A stretch of 64,000 nucleotides of DNA, taken from the NCBI GenBank assembly GCA_001939145.1, contig LSRX01001133.1, forward strand, positions 147,931 through 211,930, read 5' to 3'. Every line of letters begins with the position of its first letter. The first letter of the stretch is position 1. Both the position numbers and the translations under genes were made by a program. The stretch is from Symbiodinium microadriaticum. Its lineage: Eukaryota; Sar; Dinophyceae; Suessiales; Symbiodiniaceae. Shown here in pieces: positions 1 to 12,800 of the stretch. A model generated the notes under the pieces. That model ran no database searches and was not told where the DNA came from. It was given only the letters and a program-made list of their open reading frames with translations.

Positions 1-309
1 ACACAAAACAAAAGTGCGAGACTGGTAGTTACTCAGGGACGAGATGCGCACCTGTGCCTTCTCGCTTTCTATCTTCATGTCCTTATTTTACAAAACCAGA
101 AACGAAAGATGGCAGTTACTCAGGGACGAGATGCTACCCGAAGATTCTGAAACTGTCCTATCTACCCTACGTACCCTCTTTGCCGTACCCCCATATCTAT
201 CACCGCAGTTTTTCAGTTCAAGTCTCTCTTTTTGTTTTAGTCATGACTCATTGCTATTGGGTGCTCCTTAGACCCCCAACAAAGGTAGGTCAATCGGGGG
301 GGAGGTAGC

Positions 310-310
<1 letters not shown>

Positions 311-346
<36 letters not shown>

Positions 347-380
347 TATATATATATATATACACACACATACATACACA
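311..380. repeat. (TA)n/(CA)n microsatellite
   Basis: Alternating TA, CA, TA, CA blocks next to the Ser-rich exon candidate. Confidence 0.95.
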
Positions 381-382
381 AG

Positions 383-494
383 TACAATGCGTTCCTGGCC
401 TCCAAGCCAGCCGGATCCAAGTCCACGCCCTCATCGCTGGAGGAGTCGCTCGAAGACTCGGAGCTCGATGAGCTGGCAGATGGGGCGGTGGATG
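383..494 (-). CDS. Ser/acidic-rich exon, possible JmjC C-terminal tail
   Basis: This GC-rich island of about 110 bp lies between repeats. On the minus strand one frame gives a Ser/Asp/Glu tail (SSSSSESSSDSSSDEG...), as in the Ser-rich C-terminus of JMJD6. A GT donor occurs where the TG/TA microsatellite starts. Phase with the previous candidate exon does not match, and other frames, including one on the plus strand, are also open. Confidence 0.4.
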
Positions 495-592
495 TTTGCG
501 CTTGAAGAATGGAGGAATAGGGGGTTCAGGGTTTGGGGTCAAGATTGGGGGCCTGGATGCTTCTGTTTGAAACACCACGGAATACGGCTTTG

Positions 593-830
593 TGGTTTAG
601 GTTTTGGTTGGGGGGTTTGGGGTTTAGGGTTGGGGTTTAGCTATAAGGTCATGATCGGGGCGATGAGTTGCTTTGTTCGAACAACAATGGCCTAGGGGTT
701 TGCACGGGGTTCGGGTTTTGGGGTTGTGGTAGAGGAGTGTGTAGGAGATTAGGGTTCAGGGCTTAGGGTTGCGCTTAGGGTTTAGGATTCTGGGGTCAAG
801 AGTTTTAGGGTCTGGGTTTAAGCTTGGGGT
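593..830. repeat. TTTAGGG-type degenerate tract
   Basis: Interrupted TTTAGGG, TTTGGGG and TTCAGGG words occur on the plus strand, right of the Ser-rich exon candidate. Confidence 0.8.
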
Positions 831-1431
831 GGGCAGGGTGTCAGGTCAGAAGAAGAAGGGGGTCTGGTTTCTTCTTTATTTTGAATGGAGTTTCGGGTTC
901 AAAACAGATGGGGTCAGGGTCTCTCGGACTCGAGCCCGAATGAAAAAATATAGCTTTAGTATTGAGCACATCTACTTGCCACCAAACTCCGGATAGCCCT
1001 GTCCTTGAGGTTTCATTGAAATCAAGCCCAAGGCCAACTATCCTGTGATGTAAGGTTCAAGATGCTTACAAGCCGCTGCCAGAAACGCAAGCCTTCGCAA
1101 CAACCCCAAACATGGATTTCTGCCTGTCAACAGAACCCATCCCTCAAAACAGAAAACAACCCTTGAATCGAGACGTTCATGCTATCTGGTTAACCGAAAA
1201 CCATACCTTAAAAACTTCGCTTTTCGTAGGATCAGTTTCATTGATGCCGTCGGTATTGGGGTCGATAAGAAGACCCCACCAAAAGTAAGTGGTAGTAGCT
1301 CACGGTACGCCCCTGGTAAAGGCGTAGAGGACTTAGGTAATTGGTTATAAGGAAGTAGCTAGAAGAAAACTACAACTAGTGTAACTAGTGTACCTAACCC
1401 ACCTCCCCCGATGACAACATAACTTACTAAA

Positions 1432-1498
1432 CCCTATAAACCCCAAGCCCCAAACCCCGAACCCTAAACCCTAAACCCCAAACCCTAAAACCCTTTAG
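1432..1498. repeat. CCCTAAA-type tract
   Basis: Heptamers and octamers lie directly left of the exon candidate at 1513. Confidence 0.85.
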
Positions 1499-1512
1499 AT
1501 AAATCCTTGTGC

Positions 1513-1551
1513 CTTGCATCCGACAGGCGCTCGCCAGCCGGTCTTTCGTGC
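1513..1551 (-). CDS. JmjC gene, probable C-terminal exon (HERPAGERLSDA)
   Basis: This 39-nt exon fits the AG left over by the previous candidate exon. It resembles the 'EHPELA.LADS' tail of JMJD6. The acceptor is CCAG followed by G, with a GC donor. Confidence 0.45.
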
Positions 1552-4500
1552 CTGGCGCGTCATTAACAAGGGGTCTTCCATACGGTTTATGGTTTTTGTA
1601 AAGGATTCTATATGATAGGGTGAAAACATTTAAGAACAATGATGTCTTCGGGAAAACAGTATATAGCATGTAGCACGTACGATGGTTTTTGTCGTGGATT
1701 GCGCATGTACTCATACAGTCCGCAATGTACGGTATATGTTGTAGAGTAGCATCGAGTTGAGTAGAGAAGAGTATCGTACAGATGTTGAAGTACATATGTG
1801 GGTAGTTCTCTAAATTAGGTTGCCTTTTAGGGTCCTGGTTTACAAGGGTGGCGTACTATTTTGGGGAGCTAAACGGACCTTATTTAGAGAACTACCCATG
1901 TTACAATCATGCAGGGTACAGGGACTGCCAGGCGCCTCCTGCTGTAGGGGCCATAATAACTAGAATAGGGCTTTCGGGTATATTCTACTATATGTTTTAA
2001 ATATAGTAAGGAACTTCTTGTGTTACATGACCTTGCAACGCACATGTAAACCCCCTCGCAACTTCTGCTTGCGTTCTCAGCGCGTCTGAACCTTCCCAAA
2101 GGGTCCTAAGTACCGCCTATAGCTGGTGATATTTGCTCAAACCATGATACTGAGTAGTTCCTATTGTAGAAACCCTACATTCTACTATATATATATATAC
2201 AGAGAGAGAGAGAGAGAGTTACTCAGGATCCTACTTATAATCTCTAGTGAAACTGATGCCACAAACAATGGAACCCGGGAGCCCGCACCTCATCTTGAAG
2301 CGATCACGCCGATTCATGGTCATGGCTTTTTGGTACAAATCCGGAGCGTACTTCCTGCGGCTCAGGGTTTGCGGGCTTAGGGGTGTTGGCCCGAAGCTGT
2401 AGGGTTTGTTAGGGCTTAAGCTTTCAGCTGGATTTTGGGGTGCAAGGGGCTTCCAGGCCTCTCCGGAAACCTGAACCGCACACAGCCCTTGTCCCGGGGT
2501 TTGCCTGTGGTATGCAAACATAACTCTGAAGAGGGCGTGAACCTCGGGCGCACTTCTGAAGGGTAGCCAGATCGAATGCCTACCAATCGACACTCCAATA
2601 CAACAGTAAAGTTGGCATGCCTGCAGCCTACTCAAGACAGTAATCAGGGCTCTACATGATTCCCCGTATTGGCTAGTGCACTCCAAAACGGAAGTCAGAC
2701 AATGAATCCCTACGACAAATCCTACACCGAGTCATTTTTGGGTTGCTGTCAAAGGGTCGCCCCAAACCAACAACCCTAAACCACAAAACCTAAACCCAAA
2801 CCTATGAATCTCTGGAACGGTTCTGCCCTGAGCTCTAAAGACCCGAAAACAGAGTTATTCAAAGCAGCCCTTACAATAACAAGAAACAACGACGAATCTC
2901 CAAGCGCAAGAGAGCGCTCCGTGCCTGAGTTACAGCGGTCCCAACCCGACTGAAAACGCCGAGTTTGAGGTTTGCAGTCTGGGAGTTTAGGGTCTTAAGA
3001 GGCTTACAGGTCACAAGACATCTACCCGTAGTCCCCCAAGTAGTTCCTTTTTGGGATTACCTTATAGGGTTCTATATATAAACCATAAAAAGGAACTACT
3101 TAGGGGTGTATGGGTACAACTCCTCCCTCCTGCATTTAGGGTTCCGGATGCCTAAACCCTGAGCTTCCGGACCCAAGCACCCAAGCCGAGAAGGGCAATT
3201 TAAGGTTCCATAATAATTAGACTAGGGTTTTGGGGGAGTCTACTATATACTAAAACCATAATGATAAGGAACCCCAAAAACAAACAGTATTGAAAATTAT
3301 ATTTGGCCCCCCCTATATCATGAATCTAACAAGCTGTTCCCGATAGGACACCCGAAGTGGCAATTACCCCACCACGCACGAGTGTCCTCATGTTTCGCAA
3401 CCACAGCCATGCCACCTTCTCGCCTTGTTGGGTAAGGGTTTAGGGTTTATGCAGAGTTTGTGGCTGAGGGTGTGGTTGCCGTCACAGAAAACTTATCCAG
3501 TTCATCCTGTCGTAGAGCCTTTTGCCGAAACTGAAAGAGTGCATTGAGTGTGTCCCTTGTTATGCATGGTTTAAGGTTGAGGGTTCAGGGTTGACGGAGT
3601 CGCGGTTCATAATATTCCGGGCCGAAGGAAAGTTAGGGTCTAGGGTATGCGGTGTAGGATTTAAAGGTTTGACGGTTGAAATGATAGGCGGGACGAATAC
3701 TTCGCAACATACTTCCTAACTATCGCGGACCCACAGACACCGACGAGGCAGCGAAAGCCATTCAGGCTCCACGACATCATTCGATGGTAGGGTTGCTACA
3801 AAGCCGAAGGCTCAAGACTAAACACCGGCAACGCTACCTGCTTGGCCAGTTTCCAATGGCTAAAACCCCTGAAACCACATATATATATATATACACTTAT
3901 ATATTCCCTACAGCCCTACAGCAAAGCCTGAATACCTAACCTCCGAAGCCCCCAGCCTCTAAACGTATAAGGGGATCGAGAGAAGTTCAGGCACAAACTC
4001 TGCATCTTCGGGAGATCCCTTCAACAAAAGCACCGAGCCCAAGAAGCACTGCAAACCCAATAACGATCAGAAGGAGAGCCTGCATTAATTAAATCCTAAC
4101 AAAGCCTTGTGAAAATAAGGGGTTGAACCCTGAAAGTCGAGACAGGGGTTGCGATGCCACAGGACCGAAGAACTACTGACTACTGCTTTGGAAGCTGTGG
4201 GGCTCCCTGCATGGGGGGGGTTCTTACTTGGCACTTTTCGGGCCTATAGGTTTAGGGTTTAAGATGGTTTAAGTACCTGGCATCCGATGCTTCAACCCCT
4301 GAAGCCGCAAACAGGCTGGGGGCGTAAAGGTGAAGCGCACAAGGCTTGGGGTTGAGCGGTCGGGCCTTAGGGTTTTACATCCTAAACTTCGCGAACGAAG
4401 AATGCGACACCGCAGAAGCTTTCCGGCGCTCCAATACCCCAGGGAAAAGAGAGAGCTAGCACAGGCCTCTACCGCAAACTCCGAAACCTTGGTCGGACTA

Positions 4501-7500
4501 CCGAAGTGCCATGCCCACTGGTACCTCCAAGATGGCAGTTTCAGAATAGAAGGGACCTCAAGAATTGTAAACCTCAAAGTGTCGGATCCTCAAAATGAGG
4601 ACCGACCGAGAGACCTCATGAGAAGAAGCCCTTGAGTAAACCTGGACGCCGCACGTTCTTTCCGCGTTCTGGTCCACACGAGCTCGAAGTTATCCGGGCC
4701 GCAATAGTTTTGAGTCACTGCAACGGTGTCCTGCTGGTTTAGGGTGTAGGGCCCTCTTGATGCTGTCCGGGGATGTACATTGAGGACAGGGTCACTATTG
4801 AGGTGCGACATGGGTCACGTGATTCCGGGCGAGGAGATTGTCAAGTCCTAATCAAGGTGCAGGGTCTGTCGGGCTTGAAAGGCAGTTGGAACTGTATGCG
4901 AAAGTTCGTCCAATCCTTTCGCAGTATGTGTGCCCTCAACAGCTCCAAACCCGACAGCATGCAACAACCCGGTAAACACCCAAAGCCACCCACCACCGCT
5001 TCAAGAGAAGCAGGCCCTCATAGCAACAAAGGAACCGCAAAAAAGCGGATTACACCCAACGCCCGCCCCCCCCTCCTCCAACACAACTTCAGCACACAAG
5101 AGCGCTGATAGTAACAAAGGAACACTGTAGAAGCCCGAATAGTAGAACTACTATTCCTTACGGCTCCTTATTATCTAATTCAACCCACACCCCATGTTCT
5201 TTCTAATCGTGAAGGCCGCCCCCCCCCATATATGGAACACCCGCTCATCTTCGATGCCTCCAAGTTGAGGACCCCATGCCACCAGTCACCAGGCACGAAG
5301 ATCACCTGGCCAGCTGCTCCAACGGCGCAGGCTTCGGTTCGGAGGTTGTAAGTATAATGTTCTGTACAAAGTTCTTAAATTCGGGTCCTCAGAAGGGTCT
5401 TAATGTAGACTCAGTGGTCTACCCCTGGCCCTACCACGGTAGCTTGTTGAGGCACGGCGCGCTTCCGTTCTTGGGGCTTGCAGGGCTGCGGATTTTCGCT
5501 TCAGGGTTGAAGGCTCTGGGGTTCAAGCAGTCACGGCCTGGTAGTTGAATCGATTTCGGGCGTCAGTTTGAAGAACGCTACAACCCCTGAACCGACCCTA
5601 AGCCCTAAACCCCAAACCGTGTGAACCTCTTTCTTTGGTTTTTGTCCATAGCTCTGATGCCGCAACCTGAAGCTCATTAGAAGTCTATGAATACTTTAAT
5701 GGTATCCTCTCAACAATCCCTATATATTCACTGTATGATTTGACAGAATTTATCCCCCCCAAAACATGTTGCACCTATCAAGGCCCCTACATTTCCGCCT
5801 TAATACCCCCACCCCCCCACCCCCCCTTCAAACAAAGTTGTTCTGCCTGTCAAGGCCCCTTCATTCAAGCCGCCTCACCAGGCTTCTGCAAGCCCTCGTA
5901 GACTTTCAAGTCCGGGTAGGCTTGCTTGATCTGCACGAGGAAGAGAGAGGGCGTTCGGCGTTTAAGAGGTTTGGGCTTCAGGGCTTAGGCTTTTCAGGAA
6001 TAGCGGCTCAGGGTTTGGGGCCCCTCCAGAAGCACTACGTCGTGAATCAGAGCCACGAAGAGCCCCCACAGCCTCTCACCCATCATCGACACAAGCACCA
6101 TGAACACCGCAAGCCACCCAGGAACATTCACGCAACGGACTTAAATACTAGCATCATTCCGTCTGGACGTACTTAGGCATGGCTTCGTGTTTTGATTTCG
6201 ATCTCTGCAGCTCCTCCAATCAGACCCTGAATCCTAAACCGTCTTTGGAGTAGCATGCGTACTTGTAACGCAACTTTTCGGTAATCGTATCAAAAACCCC
6301 AAAATCAGACAACGCACCCCCAACATTGTCACAACATGCAGGCAAGGTGACCTCAAGAACAGGGAGACATCCAGTAAATGCAACCACCAACAATGCGACT
6401 CCAAACTTACTTACCTGTGCATCCCAGCCTTACATTCCTCCTAAGCCCTAAACCCAAAAGAGATTGTGCTGCTGGCAAGAGCTAGGAACAGCCAGGTGTA
6501 AACAAGCAGCTTGAAATCTAAGCTACTTGTAGCAGCTCGGAGGAACTTCATTCGCCCGACAAACTCTCGAGATAACAAGTCGCATTCTTCGGGTGCTTTT
6601 ATCTTATCCTCGTACATAAATCCAAAAGAACAACTCCAGGTAGGGTTAGGAGAAGGGTTTAGGGCCAGGGCTAGCAGGGTTAACCATTTCCAAAACCCAG
6701 ACTGGAGCAGCGTCGTCAGGAAAGAACTCGTCGAACTTTGGATCACAACAAAGATGCTAGCTCGCGCAACAGATCAACATAAAAAGTTGTGGTAGCCGTA
6801 GAAGAAAGCATCCATGTGCACATCTACGGCGTACGCATGCGACCCATCATCCAAACATCCATCCCCGAGCCCGACCCCAAACCCTAAACCCAGGTGCGGC
6901 CGCGCCCTTGGAAGGATGTAGTCGAAGTACATGATGGCCTGCACTTGGTTCCGTTTGATGAACTTAGCGGTTCTTCCTTCCTGTGATCAGGGAATTATAT
7001 GAAGAGCTATGGTTGTGGGCTGAGGCTTGCAAAGTCTGGATTGATGCAGAAATAATAGCAGCTGCTAAAGTAAGGATTGTGAGGGGCCCCCAAGAGCGAG
7101 CCAGAGAATCGTTCAATAAGTCTGGATTGCGAGTGGGAGCGAATTTCGTATGAACGTTGAATGTGTGAGTTGAGAGCCTGGTAATTAGGCAAAGACATGG
7201 TACCAGTTTGGGGGGAAGCGAGCTCGAAGGGGAACAAAAAGCCGACTAGTGCTGCAAGCTGTGACAGAGTGGGCGACACAACTGCGCAGACTGCGCAGTT
7301 CCCAAACAGCGCGGCACCCACCATGAGGTTCCGATGCTATACTAAGTGTAACGTGAAACGGTTCGTGTGCATGCGAGGGACCCGCTGCACGCCTGAACTT
7401 CTGAACATCCAAGATCCTCAAGCGCCCTCGCCATAACCCTTTGATAGAGGGCTTTACATTCCACCCGAAAATCGGATCCCCAAACCCCTGAGGCGACGGC

Positions 7501-9757
7501 GACTACGACTACTGCGGCGACTGCCCACCCTACAAGTATAAATCTAGATCTTAAACCCCCCTAAACCTGAAAATCGTAAACTGTAAAATCCTACAAAAAA
7601 GCAGTGTTGGGATCAGACCTCATCGTCTTCGTCCTCCTTCAGCAGGTCTTTGCCTGTCATTTGCGAAGACGGGGATTTCGGTTTGGGGCGTCGGGTTCAA
7701 GATTTTCCGGCTTCGGACTGGTTCTAAAGGTATCCATGCGCATTTTGGGGGGGCAACATACAGTTCATACATTGAAGTTCCCCTTATAGGGTTTTATAAG
7801 CTATCGTTGCAGCAGAAAGAATGCCCAAGCCAAAACCCAGATCTAGGGTAACAGGGAAACCACAACTGACAAATGATCACAGGGTCTCAGTAGAAACGAG
7901 TATAGTCAGTGTGCGGAACCTTTCTACTTGCCGATTCTGCAAGCCCATGCGGTTGGGAAGGCCCCCCACGTTTCAGCCATGTAAGGGACGGCAGGTTCTC
8001 ACTGCCCGGTGAGCTTCGGGATCTCGTCCGCGAAGCGGTGCAGCCTGCGGCGGCCCTCCGCTGATGTGCCGGCTTGCCGAGGGCTCCTGTCAAGGGGCGC
8101 TCGACCCCCAAGCTCGCGTCGAGCAGCCATAGCAGGCCTTTCCCATGGGCCCCTTTGCGGCGCCCAGAACCATGTCGGAAAGTATGGGCCATGAAGTCTA
8201 ACTATGTTCATAGATGGGCACCACTCAAGCTTCAACCAATTTCTACCATGTAAACGATCACGGGTTTGAGCTGTGAGGCAAATACTCTCTCAGCTTCCTT
8301 TAGACGCTAACCAGAAATTCATACCAAAGCCCCCCAAAAGGGAAAACACTAGTTAAGGAGGCTCCTAAAGCGCATAGGGGCCATCCTAATCCCCTGATCC
8401 CCGGACCCTCGATCCCTAAACCCACAAAAAAGGCAAAAAGCTCCGGGTTTAGGGGTTTAGGGTTCAGGGGTTTAGGGTTTAGGGGTTTAGGGGTTCAGGG
8501 TTTAGGGTTTAGGGTGCAGTCATGGTCAGAACAGGGGAGCAACAGGAATCATTAAAGTTGAGCCGGATAAGGTGCTTGGCACGCTGCTTTCAACCATGTA
8601 CGAACCTCAAAAGTATCCCTCACGCTTCTGGTGCAAAATGCTCTGACCTTCGATGTGTTGCGGACGCAGGTCTCTCATCACTGCTGGGTGATTCGAAAAC
8701 GCCCATTTAAGCCGCTAGACACACCGCAGACCGATGATGGGACCCATATGAAGGAGCCTGAATGGACTCCTTTGTTAAAGGAGCCAAGATAGGGTGCTAC
8801 CCAAAACTGTGCGCCCCAAACCCTGATCACTCACTTCACTCGAAACAGCCAAGACACGCTCGAAAACTGTCGAACCGTCAACGTTCAATTTTGACTGACA
8901 GTCTGGAGCGCGATGATCGCTTGTAAGGTCCGGCTCTTGTTGCTATTATGGAGGCTGCTCCTGAAGTCTATTTAGTGTCTCTGACGATGTTTGTATAATC
9001 TCATGCCCAAGCTGTTGCCATCCTGAGCCCTAAAACTCCAACGCAGTTTGGCCGTCGTAAGCCGTCATGAGGATATCTTAACTTGGGGTTTGCTTTCACT
9101 TAGGGTCCCATTTGAGGTAGCCGTCGCTATGACAGTAAGCTGTAGACAACAGGTTCCATGACATAACACCATAAAGAAAGCCCCATCGACGACCCAAAGT
9201 TCTGAACTGCAAATCCTAAACCATATCCTGAAGTCGAAACCTTACACCTCCAAACCCTAAGCCCTACCCATACGCCCTATAGCGGGAACTGGACTTGTTT
9301 GACCAAAGGCACCTTTGACCCTCTTCTTGGCTTCGTGGGGCTCGAAAAGCACCTTGTTGAGGGACTTGGCTTGACATGAAGGCCTCAATGATTCGAACGG
9401 GGCTCCTGCAGAGGAGTCCTTCTAAAGGTTTCTATACAAGCTATGAATAAGGGGGCCTTGATCACAGGAGAGTGGACCTGGTTGCAGCAGCCAGCCGCAA
9501 ATGGCACACATTGAGCCATGATTGCACTGCTCCAACCCACAACCTACATGCAGAGCATACCTGTGTATACATATATGTGTTGGTATACATATGTGTATGT
9601 ATGTTATATTATTATTATGATATATACATATATGTATTTTTATTTATATTTATATTCATGTTTATATTTATGTTTTATGTAGGTACATGTGTGTGTATAT
9701 GTATATATACATCATGCATGCATGCATGCATGCATGCATGCATGCATACATACATAC

Positions 9758-9806
<49 letters not shown>

Positions 9807-12800
9807 TACATACATACATACATACATCCATGCATGCATGCATGCATGCATGCATACATACATACATACATACATACATACACGCATACACACATACATT
9901 ACTTGTGTGTGTAAGTATATACAGATGTACATATATACATATATGGAGACACAGACACACCACATGCACACATTTACATCACATAAACAACAGAAGCATA
10001 CAGAACGCCCACGAGAGCACTTGCTGCCTGCAGTAGATACCAGACGCATGTATCTGCGCCCTAATCCAAAACTCCATCTGTAAGGCAGAAGAAGCAAGTA
10101 GAACCACAACATACAGGAAGCAACCATCAACATCGAATGAAACGGTTCAAAGACAATGCAAATGTGGCTGAACACAACCAATCGAAGCATTATAGCGCGT
10201 CCAGGCAATGTGCAAGCACTTATGAAGGAAGTCAAGGTCTGTGATTTAGGGACTCGGGTGGACTCAGCCAAATTTCGGCTGAGGCTGTCGGCATGTACCT
10301 TTGTGAAATAATCTGCCTTTTGCTACGACATTCTTGATCTATGTTTTATCCGCGGGTGTTGCGACACATTGTCCTACAGTTGCTACGGTTCTAGCAGGAG
10401 TACTTGATGCAATTCCAAACTATCTGGCCGTTTAGCTTCTCGGTTTAAAATTCAGAAAGTAGTGTCCAGAAGAAGTTGATGGGACCCAAGATGTTTCAGT
10501 TTCAGAGATCATTGCTTCGAGACAAGAATCCTTTGCAAAGGCAAAGCCGCATTCAGTATACCCTTCAGCCCGGCCAGCACGAATGTCAGAGTTGGGGCTG
10601 CGGCCTTGTCAACAGCTGCGCTACGCATCTGCCATGTTGCATGGAGGCAAAACTCCCTTTCCTGGTAAAACGGAAGAGACGCTGCGTGAAACCCACCAAC
10701 TCGCGGACGTGCCAACCGAGGAAAAAAACGCAGGATGCACCGTATTTCATGGCGTCAAAAGGCTTGGCAAACATGCAAGTCGCAGAAGGCGTATTGGTGC
10801 TTGGCGGTAGAAGGCTGGCATGTCTTAAGGTTTTCTTGTTCTCTTGTTCTTAAACTCGCGATGGAGGCCATATTCCGCTGTTGCGGCAGGAGGGAGAAGC
10901 CTGGAAGAGAGGCCAGATAACAACGATAATGACACGGATTCGCTTCCATCATTCCAGCAATTGTCGCGGAAATGCGGGGCCCGGGGAGGGAGAGCGGGGG
11001 GGGGGGAACTATTAGTAATGAACTCGAGACCACTGCGATACTAGTGCATTTGGGATCAGTCGATTCTCCCATGCAAGGTTTTCGAGAGCAAAAACAGAAG
11101 TGGTTCGTGTCGAGTTATCTACAATGAATCCTTGCCCCCCGGGGAGCGTGCGGCACACGAATCCTCTGTAAACATAGGAGATCAGCGAAAACTATGCGGT
11201 GCCACAACGAGAGACGCGCGCCACGAGCATCCTCTGTAAATATTAGAACGCGGGGCACCCGATCTGCAGGATCTGCTGTAAATAATAGAAGGCGGGGAGC
11301 TCCTCTTCGAGGGGAGCTGGGCGGAGGGCCGATTAACTCTCTCCGCTTTGATCGCAAAAGTCCATAATTAGTGTTAGCACACGGTTTCGGGAATAGGTTT
11401 CATAGAATGCACCACACAATCTCACTCAATTTACTAAGGCGCCGATATGAAGCCTCAACTTAATATGAAGCCTCAACTTAGCCCTGTCAACTTAGGACTT
11501 AGGACTTATAGGTTGAGGTTCATCGTCAAGGATAGCTTCAAGATCACTAGACCCTAAACCCTAAAGCGTATAAGCCCTATACACCCTATAAGCTCTAAAC
11601 CCTATACCCTGAACCCCAAAAGCCCTATACCCGAAATTCTAAACCCTAAGCCCTATAAACCCTATAAGCCCTAAACCCTAAATCAGAAGCCCATGGTCGG
11701 CAAAGTCCATGACACAAAACAAACCAAACCGGAGCAAAACCACCCAGAAAGTCTAGCAAAAATCCTACTCCCTGGGCTTAGGGTTTGGGGTTTAGGGTCT
11801 ATACGGTTTAGGGTTTACTTAGCGTCTGCAGGACTCTAAACCCTCAAAAACACCCTCATCCCCCCGCCTGGCTCTTCTTCTGAAATCCGAGAGGCCAAAC
11901 ATTTTGCTAAACTTTTGCGAAAGCCTAAACCCGAAAACCCGCATGGCAAACCTCGAAGCCCGATATCTTGGAAATCCAGAGACTGAAATGGAATTTCCGC
12001 AACTGAGCATGAAATCCTTTACTGCAGAAGCCCCGACACTGAAATACTTGTCAGAAACCCGCTCTTGACTTTAAATCCGCTGGCAGAACCCGAATGCAAC
12101 CTTTGTAGAACCCTTCTCGCAACTCCAAACGATTTAATTCTAAACCCTAAACCGCTCTGAGTCTGCCAATGCGGGCACCCATCGCTTGGTCCCGTGAGTG
12201 ACAGCATTCCACGCCGCCGTGCCGAGGGGATCAATGTGAACCTGTGCGGTTTAGAGTTGAGGGCATAGGTTCTAGGATGGTATAGGGTTTGTGTGAACAG
12301 GTCTAGGCATTACAGTTTAGGGATGTTTAGGGAAGCTTAGGGTCTGCTTTACGGCTTAAGAACTTGAGGATGGTTGTAGGCTACGTGCATACATACACGC
12401 ATCGAGTCTTTGTAGCTGTCCCGTCGTATCTGCCTTTCCCACCTTCATCGGTGGCTTAGCTTCACTTTCCTTATTCTATGCCTGTGTTCATGGTCGTTCG
12501 TAGAAACCGCAGTACATAGTTTCAGTTACTTTCAGACACAGATACAGACTCTTCATACTACCAGAACACCATAATACGATACTGTAAGCTCTATAGTATT
12601 ATCATACTGTAGTACTATACTACTACATAGTATTGCAGTATATAGCTACTTTCAGACTCTGAACGCCGAGCCCAGTTCCGGGAATTCCTGGCCGAGGCAT
12701 CGACCGTTGTGCCGGAACGCTTTGGGCCAATGCAGAACCACCGAAAGGGAGGCCTGCTGAGGCTCTTGGTGCTAAGTATGGTTTAGGGTTTAGGGGTTTT

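Larger units (their letters stand above)
9353..12178 (-). other. Longest recognised intron of the JmjC gene
   Basis: The 2.8 kb hold the mirror microsatellite, the triple unit at 11160-11300, heptamer tracts and unidentified sequence. The GC-richer stretch 10580-10810 is open in several frames but adds nothing that fits the JmjC frame. Confidence 0.7.

Noticed and set aside
383..504. Plus-strand reading ending ELDELADGAVDVCA
   Set aside because: It is open and plausible, but every confirmed neighbour is on the minus strand, where a Ser-rich tail fits the gene.
9472..10083. 203-codon ORF and overlapping ORFs on both strands
   Set aside because: They translate microsatellite DNA (His-Thr, Cys-Met and Val-Cys runs) and are open on both strands for that reason.
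12661..12775. Plus-strand reading RRAQFREFLAEASTVVPERF at the PPFRWF exon
   Set aside because: It looks coding but is the antisense shadow of the strongly conserved minus-strand JmjC exon.
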